Source of the DNA: JAQIBY01 sp963676165
GTDB lineage: Bacteria > Bacteroidota > Bacteroidia > Bacteroidales > ML635J-15
DNA length: 64,000 nt
Direction: 5' to 3'
Assembly (NCBI GenBank): GCA_963676165.1
Contig: OY781043.1
Location: 1,550,001 to 1,614,000 of the forward strand
Below are positions 24,975 to 33,833 of this stretch, one piece after another (the first letter of the stretch is position 1; each line of letters opens with the position of its first letter). The notes beneath the pieces were generated by a model. It was given only the letters and a program-made list of their open reading frames with translations, was not told the origin of the DNA and made no database searches. The position numbers and the translations under genes were made by a program.

Positions 24975-25904
24975 ATGGAAGTGTTTGGTCCTGTTCCTAG
25001 CAGACGATTTGGTCAAAGTATAGGTGTGAATCATATTCCGCCAAAAATCTGTACTTATGCATGCAGATATTGTCAGCTAGGAAAAGCAATCCGTATGCAA
25101 ACTGAGCGAGAGAGTTTTTATGCTCCCGAAGATTTAATTCGGGAGGTAAAACATCGTGTTGATTCTGTTTCAAGTTTAGATTATATCACGCTTGTTCCTG
25201 ATGGTGAGCCTACACTTGATAAACATCTTGACGAAATAATCTCTGGATTAAAAGCATTGAAAATTCCAATTGCGGTTATTACCAATGCTTCTATGTTATG
25301 GGATGAGAATGTTCGTAAAGAACTTGCACTTGCAGATTGTGTGTCTGTCAAAGTAGATGCTGTCTCAGAAGACACTTGGCGTTTGGTGGACAGACCGCAT
25401 CGTCAGTTGCAGTTTGATAAAGTACTGAAAGGTGTTCAACAATTTGCACAGGAATATTCTGGTCGTTTAATTACTGAAAGCATGTTAGTTTCAGGCATGA
25501 ACGATACAGGTGAGGAGCTCCAGGGAATTGCAAATTTCATCGCCACTTTGAATCCGGAGATTGCTTATATTTCTATCCCAACCAGACCACCAGCCGATAA
25601 TCGGGTTAAGCCAGCCAGTGAAGAAGCTTTGCAGAAAGCCTATGTGATGTTTTCCGAGAAAACCAAGCAAGTGGAGTTGCTTATCGGATATGAGGGGAAT
25701 GCATTTTCCGCCTCTGGAGATGCAGAATCAGACTTGTTGAGCATTACTGCTGTTCATCCTATGCGCGAAGATGCAGTGTTGGAGTTACTGCAAAAGGATA
25801 ATGCCGATGAAACCTTACTTCAGTCTCTTGTTGATCAACAAAAAATTCTGAAATTAGATTATCAAGGTCATTCTTTTTATTTGAGAAAGTTAAGACAGGA
25901 TTGA
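24975..25904 (+). CDS. Radical SAM protein of the NifX/MinD cluster
   Basis: A 309-residue enzyme. The radical SAM motif is CTYACRYC (Cys 26, 30, 33), and LVPDGEPTLDKHLDEI is the SAM-contacting strand in place of the usual GGEP. The TIM-barrel part ends near residue 235, followed by a winged-helix-like C-terminal region. It resembles COG0731-type proteins often found beside MinD/NifX genes. Its role may be insertion of carbon or sulfur during cluster maturation, by analogy with NifB, but this is a guess. It is the last gene of the cluster and meets the opposing gene after 13 bases. Confidence 0.85.
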   Translation: MEVFGPVPSRRFGQSIGVNHIPPKICTYACRYCQLGKAIRMQTERESFYAPEDLIREVKHRVDSVSSLDYITLVPDGEPTLDKHLDEIISGLKALKIPIAVITNASMLWDENVRKELALADCVSVKVDAVSEDTWRLVDRPHRQLQFDKVLKGVQQFAQEYSGRLITESMLVSGMNDTGEELQGIANFIATLNPEIAYISIPTRPPADNRVKPASEEALQKAYVMFSEKTKQVELLIGYEGNAFSASGDAESDLLSITAVHPMREDAVLELLQKDNADETLLQSLVDQQKILKLDYQGHSFYLRKLRQD

Positions 25905-25917
25905 CATAAAAAAGGCT

Positions 25918-26556
25918 TTAAAATCCTCTGTATGGATAAAATCCAGGCATTGCTGTACTTTGATAATAAGGACTTGTTCCAAATGGAGAGTACTGATAGG
26001 GGTTGTGCTCGCCAAAGTTGAAATCAGCTGATATCCAAGTGTTTTCAGAAACTTTTAAATCAAATCCAAAGTGACCTTGCTTGTAGCCATCTTGCAGACC
26101 AGAAAAGTCATTTCCCGGAAAATATGTGACAGACATTCCACCACGAACATTTAGGTTTTCATTGACTCTATACGATCCCATAGCGTACATTTGGTAGCTT
26201 GCCATTTTTTGATAATAGCCATTTTCACTATCATCCGGAATGCTATGATACATGGAGTTGCTGTATGAGAGACTTGTTCCAACGATTATGCTGAATTTTC
26301 CTGGTGGTTGAATACGCAATGCTGGAGAAACAAAGCTCCCCATGTATGGAGTTGATCCAAAAGTGCCTATGGACGTTCCTAGTCGAAGTTCAGGACGCAT
26401 GCTCCATGCATCAGTGCTGTCTGCTTCTATATTTACGGTTGAGTCATATTCAACTTTTATGTTTTGGTCATCAGGTTCGGTGTAATAGGAGTCGCTTTGT
26501 GCTTGTCCATAAAGTCCAAAACATACAATTGAAACGAGTAAAATTGCGTACTTCAT
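25918..26556 (-). CDS. Probable outer-membrane beta-barrel protein, unknown function
   Basis: A 212-residue protein with a Sec signal (MKYAILLVSIVCFGLYGQAQ). The mature part alternates hydrophobic and polar residues with many aromatic and Gly residues, as in small porin-like barrels, for example SPALRIQPPGKFSIIVGTSLSYSN and NLNVRGGMSVTYFPG. The last 25 residues are rich in Tyr, Pro and Ser (PYQYSPFGTSPYYQS) and do not end in the usual Phe-terminated strand except for a final GF. No family is recognised. Confidence 0.7.
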   Translation of the reverse strand: MKYAILLVSIVCFGLYGQAQSDSYYTEPDDQNIKVEYDSTVNIEADSTDAWSMRPELRLGTSIGTFGSTPYMGSFVSPALRIQPPGKFSIIVGTSLSYSNSMYHSIPDDSENGYYQKMASYQMYAMGSYRVNENLNVRGGMSVTYFPGNDFSGLQDGYKQGHFGFDLKVSENTWISADFNFGEHNPYQYSPFGTSPYYQSTAMPGFYPYRGF

Positions 26557-26602
26557 ATTCCTTGCTTTAATTAAAGTTAAACGAATTTCAGCGGAAATTG
26601 TT

Positions 26603-27946
26603 TTACTTAAAGGTTTGAATTATGCCTTTGATGGTTTCCACACGCTCTTTCAGTAAATCTTCATTGGAAGCTTCAACAATTAAGCGCAAATATGGCTCTG
26701 TATTGCTCGGACGAATGTTAAACCACCAGTCTTTATAGTCCAAACGATAGCCATCAAAATCCATAAATGATTCTGGTTTTGCTTGCTCCATAAAGTGAGT
26801 TTTTACAGCTTCCATTGCTTCGGCTTTTTGTTCAATTTTAAAATTCATTTCGCCTGAATTGTCGTAAGCTGTAATTTCATCTATCCGCTGAGAAACTTTT
26901 ATTCCTTGAGCTTTAAGATCTTTTACTACATGTAAAACAATTAAACAGGCTAATAATCCTGAATCAGAATAATAAAAATCTTTGAAATAATAATGTCCTG
27001 CTAACTCGCCACCATATAAGCCGTCAATTTCTTTGAGTTTGCTGGCTGCATAAGCACGTCCAACACGCCAGATTTGCATGTCAATATCATATTTTGATAA
27101 GTATTCAGCTACTGCTTTACTTGTGCGAATGTCTTGAATGAGCTTGGTGCCAGGGGTAAGTCTGTCTTTAAAGTATTCGCCCATAAACGCGATCATCAAA
27201 TCGGGAGAAATAAAACGTCCTTTTTCATCCACAAACATAACTCTGTCCGCATCGCCATCAAAGATTATCCCTATATCAGCTTGTTTTTCAAGCACTTTCT
27301 TTTTAAGGTCTTTGAGATTTTTTTCAATTAATGGATTTGGATCATGATTTGGGAAAGTCCCATCTGGTCTGTCATAAATGTATTCTGGTCTTTTTTTCAA
27401 AATATCCTTAATGAAAGGACCTCCAATACCATTTGAACCATCGATTACAATGTTTAAACCACTGATGTCTGGTTTATACGTTTTCAAAAAATCAATGTAG
27501 GTATCACGATAATCTAACGCGCGGTAAAATCCAGGTTTTTCAACGGGAATAATATCTTCGTTAAGAATTAATGCTTCAATTTCATTGAGTCCATTGTCGT
27601 AACCTATTGGTTTTGCTTGTGGACCTGATACTTTAAATCCATTGTATTCCTTTTGGTTGTGTGAAGCAGTAATTTGTACCGATGCCGGGAAGTCATATTT
27701 CGCAGTTCCCCAGTAAACCATAGGAGTTGTAGTAAGTCCGGCATCAAAAACATTGGCTCCAGCATCCATAATACCCTGAGCAAGTGCTTCAAACAAACTT
27801 TCTGAATGCACTCGCATATCGCGTCCAACCAATACTCTGTCTGTGTTTAAGACGCGAGGTAAAAAGTATCCAATTTTATATGCTAATTCTTCGTCTAAAT
27901 CTTGACCGTAGATTCCTCTAATGTCGTATGCTTTAAATGCTTTCAT
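26603..27946 (-). CDS. Phosphomannomutase/phosphoglucomutase
   Basis: A 447-residue alpha-D-phosphohexomutase. MKAFKAYDIRGIYG opens domain 1, the phosphoserine loop is TASHNQKEYNGFK (the active Ser is followed by Gln where most have Pro), the metal loop is FDGDADR, GGELAGHYYFKDF is the sugar-binding loop, and NIRPSNTEPYLRL binds the phosphate. It interconverts hexose 1- and 6-phosphates for glycan or central metabolism; mannose versus glucose preference is uncertain. Its start overlaps the 3' end of the acyl-CoA ligase gene by 14 bases, so they form an operon. Confidence 0.9.
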   Translation of the reverse strand: MKAFKAYDIRGIYGQDLDEELAYKIGYFLPRVLNTDRVLVGRDMRVHSESLFEALAQGIMDAGANVFDAGLTTTPMVYWGTAKYDFPASVQITASHNQKEYNGFKVSGPQAKPIGYDNGLNEIEALILNEDIIPVEKPGFYRALDYRDTYIDFLKTYKPDISGLNIVIDGSNGIGGPFIKDILKKRPEYIYDRPDGTFPNHDPNPLIEKNLKDLKKKVLEKQADIGIIFDGDADRVMFVDEKGRFISPDLMIAFMGEYFKDRLTPGTKLIQDIRTSKAVAEYLSKYDIDMQIWRVGRAYAASKLKEIDGLYGGELAGHYYFKDFYYSDSGLLACLIVLHVVKDLKAQGIKVSQRIDEITAYDNSGEMNFKIEQKAEAMEAVKTHFMEQAKPESFMDFDGYRLDYKDWWFNIRPSNTEPYLRLIVEASNEDLLKERVETIKGIIQTFK

Positions 27947-29840
27947 CTTTATTCTCCTCTTTATTTTTACTTCGTGTTATTGGTATTAATTTCGCAAGTC
28001 CGTTACTGATTTTTCTTGCATCAATAAGGGCTTTGATTCGTTCATTTCCTTTGCCTTCGTCGATTGGATAGCCGTAAATTTCTTTAAGGATACCATCGTA
28101 TTTTTCGTAAATCACTTTACGTTTAAGTTTTAGAGTAGGAGAGAGCTCTCCTGTTGCTGGTGACCATTCCTCAGAGACCAATCTGAAACGTTTGATTTTT
28201 TCATGATCTCCCAGTGTCTTGTTTACTTCATTGACTTCTTTTTGAATCCGTTTAATGACTTCCTTTTGTTGGATAAGTTCCTCATTGTCACGATAGTGTA
28301 TCTTGTTTTTGCTTGCCCACTGGTGGAGGTCGTTAAAGTTTGGTGAAATGAGTGCTGATGCGAATTTCTCATTTTCCCCAACTACCATAAGCTGCTCAAT
28401 GGCGGTAGATGCTTTAAATTTGTTTTCAATTACCTGAGGTGCAATATATTTACCACTTGAAGTTTTGAAGATTTCTTTTTTGCGGTCGGTAATTCGGAGG
28501 AATTTTCCGTCGATAAGTTCCCCGACATCACCTGTGTGCATCCATCCGTCTTTGTCAATGACATTCGCTGTGCTTTCAGGATCTTTATAATATCCTTTCA
28601 TAACGTGAGGGCCACGAGCAAGAATTTCACCTTCTTCGCTTATTATCATCTCTGTTCCTTCAAGGACAGGTCCTACAGTTCCAATACGACAATTTTCACC
28701 TCGATAATGATTGACCGCTATAACCGGCGATGTTTCACTCATGCCATATCCTTCAATGACATATGCTCCTGCTGCCCAAAAGAGTTGTGCCAGACGAGTT
28801 TGGAGTGATGAACCTCCTGAAATAATTGCTCGAAGCTCACCACCAAAAACAACTTGCCATTTTTTGAAAATCAATGCTCTTGCGATGCGTAATTTTAATC
28901 GATACCAAGGATTGTTTTTGTCGGCAACATTGTATTTCTCTCCAAGACGAACAGCCCAAAAGAAAATTGCTCTTGGTATAGGAGCTAAGTCTTTCCCTTT
29001 TGCAATAATTTTGTCGTAGAATTTTTCGAGTACACGTGGTACAGAGTTAAATGCTTGAGGTTTAACTTCTCTTAAATTGTCCACGATGGTTCCTAATCCT
29101 TCTGCATAATAAATGGAAATTCCTTTGGATTGGTAATTATAATTCATCATGCGCTCATAGACATGGCAGAGTGGGAGAAAGGATAACACTCTTTCACCGT
29201 GTTCAACAGGGAGAACTTTAGCAGTTGCAAGTGCATTGCTTACTAGGTTTTTATGGGTCAGCATAACACCTTTGGGATCGCCTGTTGTTCCGGATGTATA
29301 GATGATTGTACAAACGTCATCTTCATTTATGGTTGGATTGATTGCTTCAAGTTTGTCACTTAATTCGTTTTCGTGCTCTCTTCCTAATGTGATGATTTCT
29401 ACCCAGTTGTTGGCATCTTTGATGTCGTTGAGAGTGAATAAAGACTCTAAAGTGTTTATTTTGTCAAAAATTGGTTTGACTTTTCGAAACAGTCCAATGT
29501 CTGATACTACAACAATTTTAGCATCTGAGTGATTGAGAATGTATTCGTATTGTTCGCTACTTATTGTCGGATAAATTGGGACGTGAATAATACCGAGCAT
29601 AGACATTCCCATATCCATGACATTCCAATGTGGAAGATTTTGTGAAATTGTTGCAATTTTATCGCCTTTTTTAAGTCCTAACTGCATTAAGCCCATTGCA
29701 AAATAGCGAGCATATTTGACGTAATCAGCTGCAGAAAAGTGAATCCAATTTCCTTTGTTTTTATATGCAAGTGCGACCTCAAGATCCTTGTAATCAGTTT
29801 TGTATTTTTCAAGTAAATCAAAAACCCGTTTAACTTCCAT
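27933..29840 (-). CDS. Long-chain fatty acid--CoA ligase (AMP-forming)
   Basis: A 635-residue adenylating enzyme, the usual length for bacterial FadD15/FAA-type ligases. The phosphate loop is IIYTSGTTGDPKGVMLTH, the GYGMSET motif binds the adenine, DGWMHTGDVGEL and ITDRKKEIFKTSSGKYI form the hinge, and LSPTLKLKRKVI leads to the C-terminal catalytic Lys region. It activates long-chain fatty acids for lipid synthesis or breakdown. No signal peptide is present; it is probably membrane-associated from the cytoplasm. It is the first gene of a pair with the phosphohexomutase, a coupling with no clear metabolic reason. Confidence 0.9.
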   Translation of the reverse strand: MEVKRVFDLLEKYKTDYKDLEVALAYKNKGNWIHFSAADYVKYARYFAMGLMQLGLKKGDKIATISQNLPHWNVMDMGMSMLGIIHVPIYPTISSEQYEYILNHSDAKIVVVSDIGLFRKVKPIFDKINTLESLFTLNDIKDANNWVEIITLGREHENELSDKLEAINPTINEDDVCTIIYTSGTTGDPKGVMLTHKNLVSNALATAKVLPVEHGERVLSFLPLCHVYERMMNYNYQSKGISIYYAEGLGTIVDNLREVKPQAFNSVPRVLEKFYDKIIAKGKDLAPIPRAIFFWAVRLGEKYNVADKNNPWYRLKLRIARALIFKKWQVVFGGELRAIISGGSSLQTRLAQLFWAAGAYVIEGYGMSETSPVIAVNHYRGENCRIGTVGPVLEGTEMIISEEGEILARGPHVMKGYYKDPESTANVIDKDGWMHTGDVGELIDGKFLRITDRKKEIFKTSSGKYIAPQVIENKFKASTAIEQLMVVGENEKFASALISPNFNDLHQWASKNKIHYRDNEELIQQKEVIKRIQKEVNEVNKTLGDHEKIKRFRLVSEEWSPATGELSPTLKLKRKVIYEKYDGILKEIYGYPIDEGKGNERIKALIDARKISNGLAKLIPITRSKNKEENKDESI

Positions 29841-29866
29841 GTGTGCTTTGTTTAGTTAATAACTAA

Positions 29867-29874
29867 CAAAGTTA
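29867..29874 (-). promoter_or_regulatory. -7 box for the acyl-CoA ligase operon
   Basis: The minus strand reads TAACTTTG, an exact TAnnTTTG match, 26 bases before the start codon at 29840. No clear -33 element is found. Confidence 0.5.
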
Positions 29875-29887
29875 ATAAAAAAGATTA

Positions 29888-30532
29888 TTATCTGCGCTGT
29901 GGTTTGTGAGAGGTTTTATCAAAAGGACATGATCCGCAATCGATAGGATGTTTGATTTTTGTACTTGTCCAAAATCTAAGTCCTACGGTAAATGTGAATG
30001 TCTGAAAAGAGTGCCCGTATAAAATTGAAGATGTAACATCCAGTCTGTCAGATAGAAAGTATTTGTATTCGAGCTCTGCAAGTATATCAATTTTATTTTC
30101 CCATTTCCCATTCAGATTGTAATTCCCTTCAGGGATATAGCTTGGAACCTGATTCCAATCTTCTCTGAAATTTAATGTGGGACCAACTGCAATGTCAAAA
30201 GATGAGCGCCAAATCTGAAGAAACTTATATTTTAATCCAACATGTAAAAACATTGCTGGCTGACTGATGACATCCGAATAAAATCCTGGCATAACGCGCC
30301 ACGAAAGCTTTGTTCCTCTCAAATAGGTTTCAATCGAAACCATTAGATTTGGTTCAACTACCCAATTTGCATTTGCATCAATACTGTTTTCATATAGCTG
30401 AGGCTTATTCGGTGATTCAAATGGATGATAACCAATGCCTGACAGTTTTGGGTGTATGATTGTTTGAGCATGTGATAAGGTGCTAACAAAAACAAATGCA
30501 AGGATCCAAACAATATGTTTTACCTTTTTCAT
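29888..30532 (-). CDS. Exported protein, probable outer-membrane barrel
   Basis: A 214-residue protein with signal peptide MKKVKHIVWILAFVFVSTLSHAQ. The mature chain has alternating strands typical of a small outer-membrane barrel, such as WVVEPNLMVSIETYLRG and SWRVMPGFYSDVISQ, and ends with TFTVGLRFWTS. An unusual extra tail IDCGSCPFDKTSHKPQRR follows the last strand and contains a CxxC pair; it would lie on the periplasmic side or outside. No family recognised. It is divergent from the TPR regulator gene. Confidence 0.7.
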   Translation of the reverse strand: MKKVKHIVWILAFVFVSTLSHAQTIIHPKLSGIGYHPFESPNKPQLYENSIDANANWVVEPNLMVSIETYLRGTKLSWRVMPGFYSDVISQPAMFLHVGLKYKFLQIWRSSFDIAVGPTLNFREDWNQVPSYIPEGNYNLNGKWENKIDILAELEYKYFLSDRLDVTSSILYGHSFQTFTFTVGLRFWTSTKIKHPIDCGSCPFDKTSHKPQRR

Positions 30533-30631
30533 TGCCCTAAAATAACGAAATTTTAAGTAGAATCTTGCATTTTAATTTGAGAATTTATGATTTCAGGGAA
30601 AGAGTCATTTTTGAAATTTACTTATAGAGTT

Positions 30632-30661
30632 TTTGTTAACATTGGATTAATGTTACCTTTG
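30632..30661 (+). promoter_or_regulatory. Bacteroidota-type promoter for the TPR-HTH gene
   Basis: TTTG at 30632-30635 and TACCTTTG at 30654-30661, spaced by 18 bases, give a near-perfect match to the Bacteroidota consensus. The start codon is 23 bases downstream. Confidence 0.75.
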
Positions 30662-30684
30662 TGTAGGGATAATTTTAACAATGT

Positions 30685-32301
30685 ATGATGAGGGCACTAT
30701 TTCGATTTTTGAAAATTACTATTGTAACTGTCTTGTTTTGTGGAACATCCTATGCGCAAAGGCAGCTTTATGAAATTGGTAAGGATTCGGTGGATATATT
30801 CCTTGTAGATACAACCTATCAAAAAAATATTAGTCAGGAGATATTTTCTTACAAGGAAAAGGCGGTGCATAATTATGTGAGATGTCATCTTTCCGATTTA
30901 TCAAATAATCTTCAGGAGTTGTCCAATATTCATTTGAGGATGGAAGATTATGAGCCGGCACTAGATTATTTGTATGCAGCTAAATTTTTTGCCAAAAGAT
31001 CAAAGAATGAAATTACTGTTGCCATTGTAGATAGACGATTAGGAATGATCTATACCGAAATGGGAATGCATGAGCAAGGTTTGAAATTCTTAAATCAATC
31101 GTTTGAAATACTTGAAAAATATAAGGATACACATTGTGCTGAGTTTGCAAAGTTAATTCGGAATATGGGGTTGAATTATGTTTTACAGGATGATTATGTG
31201 CAAGCCAAAGAGTATTTTGACGAATCTTTACGTTTGGCTCAGAAATGTGAAATGCGTTCGGAGTTAGGTAATGGATATGTGAATCTTTCTGGCGTAAATA
31301 CCTATTTTGAAATGTACGATTCTGTTCTGGTTTATCTGGACAGAGCATTGGAGATATTCCAAGAGACAGGTGACACTTTAGGCATAGGAACTGTCTATAA
31401 TAATCGAGGCGAGTATTATATGCAGATTGGAGATTATGATAAAGCCTTGCCTTTGTATTTGGATGCTTATGAAGAATATACGATGGCAAGAGAGGATAAT
31501 TTTCGAGTGAGTACATTACGCAATCTATCTGTACTCTATTATAAATTAGGAGATTATAAAAAGGCATATGAGTATTCTAAGCGCTATGCAGCTGTTAGTC
31601 AGATGCTTTTAAGTACTCGTTTGAAGCGTACTATTGAAAATATGCATGCTTCGTATATGCAGAAACAAATTCGCAAAAGTATTGAGAGTGATTTGATTAT
31701 TTCTAAAAAGCAGAGTAAAATTAAATCGTATCAAGTGTATTTGCTTTCTAGTTTACTTGTTATTTTGTTGGTTGTTCTGTTGCTGTATGTTTATCATAGA
31801 GTATCAAAGGAAAAGCTAATGAAATTACAATTGGAGAAAGAAAAGATAGCAAAGACGAACTTAGAAAGTCAAATTGATTTTAAAGATCGTGAGCTTGAAG
31901 GCTTGGCTTTAAATATTACAAATAAGAACCGATTTCTTCAGGATTTAAGTAAGCAATTGGATGGATTGAATGCTTCTGATTCTGAATTTAAATCAAAAGT
32001 TAGAGATGTAAAACATTTAATTTCACAATATCTTCAGTCGGATAAAGAATTGGCGGACTTTAATAAGCAAGTAGAGTTGTTACAACAAAACTTTTTATAC
32101 GCATTGAGTGAAGAATTTCCTGATTTAAGTGAAAATGAGAAGCAACTTTGTGTGCTTTTACGTTTGGATATTAGTTCTAAGGATATCGCTTTAATGCGCA
32201 ATGTATCTGAGAAATCAGTGCATATGGCAAGATATAGGTTGCGTAAAAAAATGAAATTAGAGTCCAATGACAATTTAGTTGATTATCTTAAAAATATATA
32301 G
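30685..32301 (+). CDS. Membrane-bound TPR regulator with C-terminal HTH
   Basis: A 538-residue protein with a clear layered design. A signal peptide (1-24) is followed by about six tetratricopeptide repeats (residues 75-310), one membrane helix (350-370), a long coiled coil (373-470) and a LuxR-like helix-turn-helix (480-525: LSENEKQLCVLLRLDISSKD, SVHMARYRLRKKM). The repeats should face the periplasm and the HTH the cytoplasm, so the protein could carry an envelope signal directly to DNA. Such proteins are frequent in Bacteroidota; targets here are unknown. A good promoter precedes it. The alternative start at 30688 differs by one residue. Confidence 0.85.
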   Translation: MMRALFRFLKITIVTVLFCGTSYAQRQLYEIGKDSVDIFLVDTTYQKNISQEIFSYKEKAVHNYVRCHLSDLSNNLQELSNIHLRMEDYEPALDYLYAAKFFAKRSKNEITVAIVDRRLGMIYTEMGMHEQGLKFLNQSFEILEKYKDTHCAEFAKLIRNMGLNYVLQDDYVQAKEYFDESLRLAQKCEMRSELGNGYVNLSGVNTYFEMYDSVLVYLDRALEIFQETGDTLGIGTVYNNRGEYYMQIGDYDKALPLYLDAYEEYTMAREDNFRVSTLRNLSVLYYKLGDYKKAYEYSKRYAAVSQMLLSTRLKRTIENMHASYMQKQIRKSIESDLIISKKQSKIKSYQVYLLSSLLVILLVVLLLYVYHRVSKEKLMKLQLEKEKIAKTNLESQIDFKDRELEGLALNITNKNRFLQDLSKQLDGLNASDSEFKSKVRDVKHLISQYLQSDKELADFNKQVELLQQNFLYALSEEFPDLSENEKQLCVLLRLDISSKDIALMRNVSEKSVHMARYRLRKKMKLESNDNLVDYLKNI

Positions 32302-32850
32302 GTGTTGTAGAGGTGAAAATCTATTCTGTCTATCTGTTGTAGCGTTAAAATATGATGTAAGACCCCTCTTTATTCTTACTTTTGTCTTAGAATGTTCATT
32401 GAGTTATCAGTGTTTTTATTTTTGAGAAATCTCAAATAAAAAATGTTGTTTCAATTATGACGCATTATAACCAACTCGGATTTTATTCCACACAGCTAAA
32501 TCGAACTGGTTTTAAAAATGACAAAAGGTTCTTTTCATAGTAAGCATCAAAAATTGGAGTGTCAATCTATCTTATTCCGGAGCATTATCCACTTCGGAAT
32601 CTATCCAAATGCAAATCAATGTGGCTTAGTTTATTTTTCTGTTATGACAGATGTTTTTTGATTTGCAGTTTATTCCCAACGTCAGATCTTACTGACACCC
32701 GCAATAAAGTATGATACTCAGATGAAATTTTTGATGTTCAAAAGAGGAGGTTGACGGCTTGACCTCCTCTTTTACTTTTTATAGGTGGGTTATTTTATTT
32801 TGAATTATTGATTCAGCAATGATATTTTCATAAGTCAAACAAAAATCGAA
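32302..32850. other. Intergenic region between convergent genes
   Basis: No gene of more than about 30 codons with coding character is visible in these 549 bases. They contain an imperfect A/T-rich hairpin around 32412-32443 and a perfect 12-bp hairpin at 32740-32773. The region is long for a gap between two convergent genes, so a small RNA ending at the second hairpin is possible; nothing confirms it. Confidence 0.5.
32740..32773. terminator. Perfect 12-bp hairpin, possible bidirectional terminator
   Basis: AAAAGAGGAGGT (32740-32751) pairs perfectly with ACCTCCTCTTTT (32762-32773) around a 10-base loop. A and T runs form the stem ends, so it can stop transcription from either side: 78 bases past the rhomboid stop on the minus strand, or far downstream of the TPR gene on the plus strand. 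Confidence 0.75.
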
Positions 32851-33663
32851 TTAAGGTTTTCTTTTGTTTATCATAGGTTTAAACCGAAAACCAGTCGTTT
32901 TATTGTCTTTTTCCTGAATGTCTGCTTTATGCTGTTTTGCTTTTTTCTTTTCTTTTGGTTTGGATGAATAGTGAATGTTTAAATTTGACTCTAAACTATT
33001 GCTTGAGTGGAAATATGCTTTGGTTTGGAAAAAAACAATTTCTTTTTCATCTTCCTCTTCTTCTGTTTCTTCCCATGAAGGTTTCGGTTTTTGAGGACCT
33101 TGTTTTCGATAGATAACAGCGAGTAATAATCCGACAAGCATACCTGACAAATGCGATTCCCATGAAATACCCGGTTGTCCCGGTAGAACTCCCCAAAGCA
33201 TACTGCCATATAGGAAAACGACAATTAGAGAAACAGCCATTAATTTATAATAGCGACGGATTAGACCTGAGAGAAACAAAAATGCAGCAAAAGCATAAAT
33301 AATACCACTAGCTCCAATGTGAACCGATTGTCTGCCTGTAAACCAGACAAGTACGCCAATGGCAATCCATGAAATGAAGAAAATTCGATACGACAATTTC
33401 GGATAGAAATAAAAGAGCATACCTGCTAAGACTAAAAAACTCATGCTATTTCCAATGAGATGCATCCAATCTCCGTGCAGTAAGGGCATTGTAATAATAC
33501 CCAAAAGCCCTGTGAATGTTCTAGGCTCAAGACCAAAGTTAGTAAGAGCCATGCCCAAGCTAAAGTTCAGTAAATGAATGATAAATATGATTAATAAAAA
33601 GCTTCCAACAGTGAATGCTGTTGTTTTGAAGCGCCTGTTTTTTATATCATTATTATTAATCAC
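32851..33663 (-). CDS. Rhomboid-family intramembrane serine protease
   Basis: A 270-residue membrane protein with six helices in about residues 15-195. The catalytic Ser lies in VHIGASGIIYAF (GASG) and the His in SWESHLSGMLVG; the WMHLIGN segment near residue 66 is also family-typical. Rhomboids cut membrane helices of other proteins. The last 75 residues are a charged cytoplasmic tail (ETEEEEDEKE and KPKEKKKAKQHK) without known domain. It is transcribed alone. The substrate is unknown; rhombosortase roles need a GlyGly-CTERM partner, which I do not see. Confidence 0.88.
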   Translation of the reverse strand: MINNNDIKNRRFKTTAFTVGSFLLIIFIIHLLNFSLGMALTNFGLEPRTFTGLLGIITMPLLHGDWMHLIGNSMSFLVLAGMLFYFYPKLSYRIFFISWIAIGVLVWFTGRQSVHIGASGIIYAFAAFLFLSGLIRRYYKLMAVSLIVVFLYGSMLWGVLPGQPGISWESHLSGMLVGLLLAVIYRKQGPQKPKPSWEETEEEEDEKEIVFFQTKAYFHSSNSLESNLNIHYSSKPKEKKKAKQHKADIQEKDNKTTGFRFKPMINKRKP

Positions 33664-33764
33664 TGAAAATCTGTTCTTGGTTTACGAAAATAGGAAATTA
33701 TCCTGACAATCTTAGTAGGAATTTATGTTGTTATGTGCGATTCATATTGTTTTGGAGTTATTGA

Positions 33765-33803
33765 CAAAAAAGAACCTCACTTGCTATTGTAAGATGAGGC
33801 TCT
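33765..33803 (-). terminator. Terminator of the sulfur operon
   Basis: AGAACCTCA and TGAGGCTCT form the outer stem and CTTGC / GTAAG the inner one; on the minus strand the mismatches become G-T pairs, and a run of six T follows. It lies about 30 bases after the DsrE2 stop. Confidence 0.75.
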
Positions 33804-33833
33804 TCATATATGCTTAAAAATCTATTTCAAGTT

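Noticed and set aside
27933..27946. Possible frameshift joining the acyl-CoA ligase and phosphohexomutase genes
   Set aside because: Both proteins are complete with their normal ends; the 14-base overlap is ordinary translational coupling.
31013..31567. Minus-strand reading frame of 184 codons
   Set aside because: It lies fully inside the TPR regulator gene on the opposite strand, and its composition is that of a shadow frame.
32458..32541. Short reading frame of 27 codons in the gap after the TPR gene
   Set aside because: It has no promoter box, no recognisable features and no coding bias that could be judged at this length.
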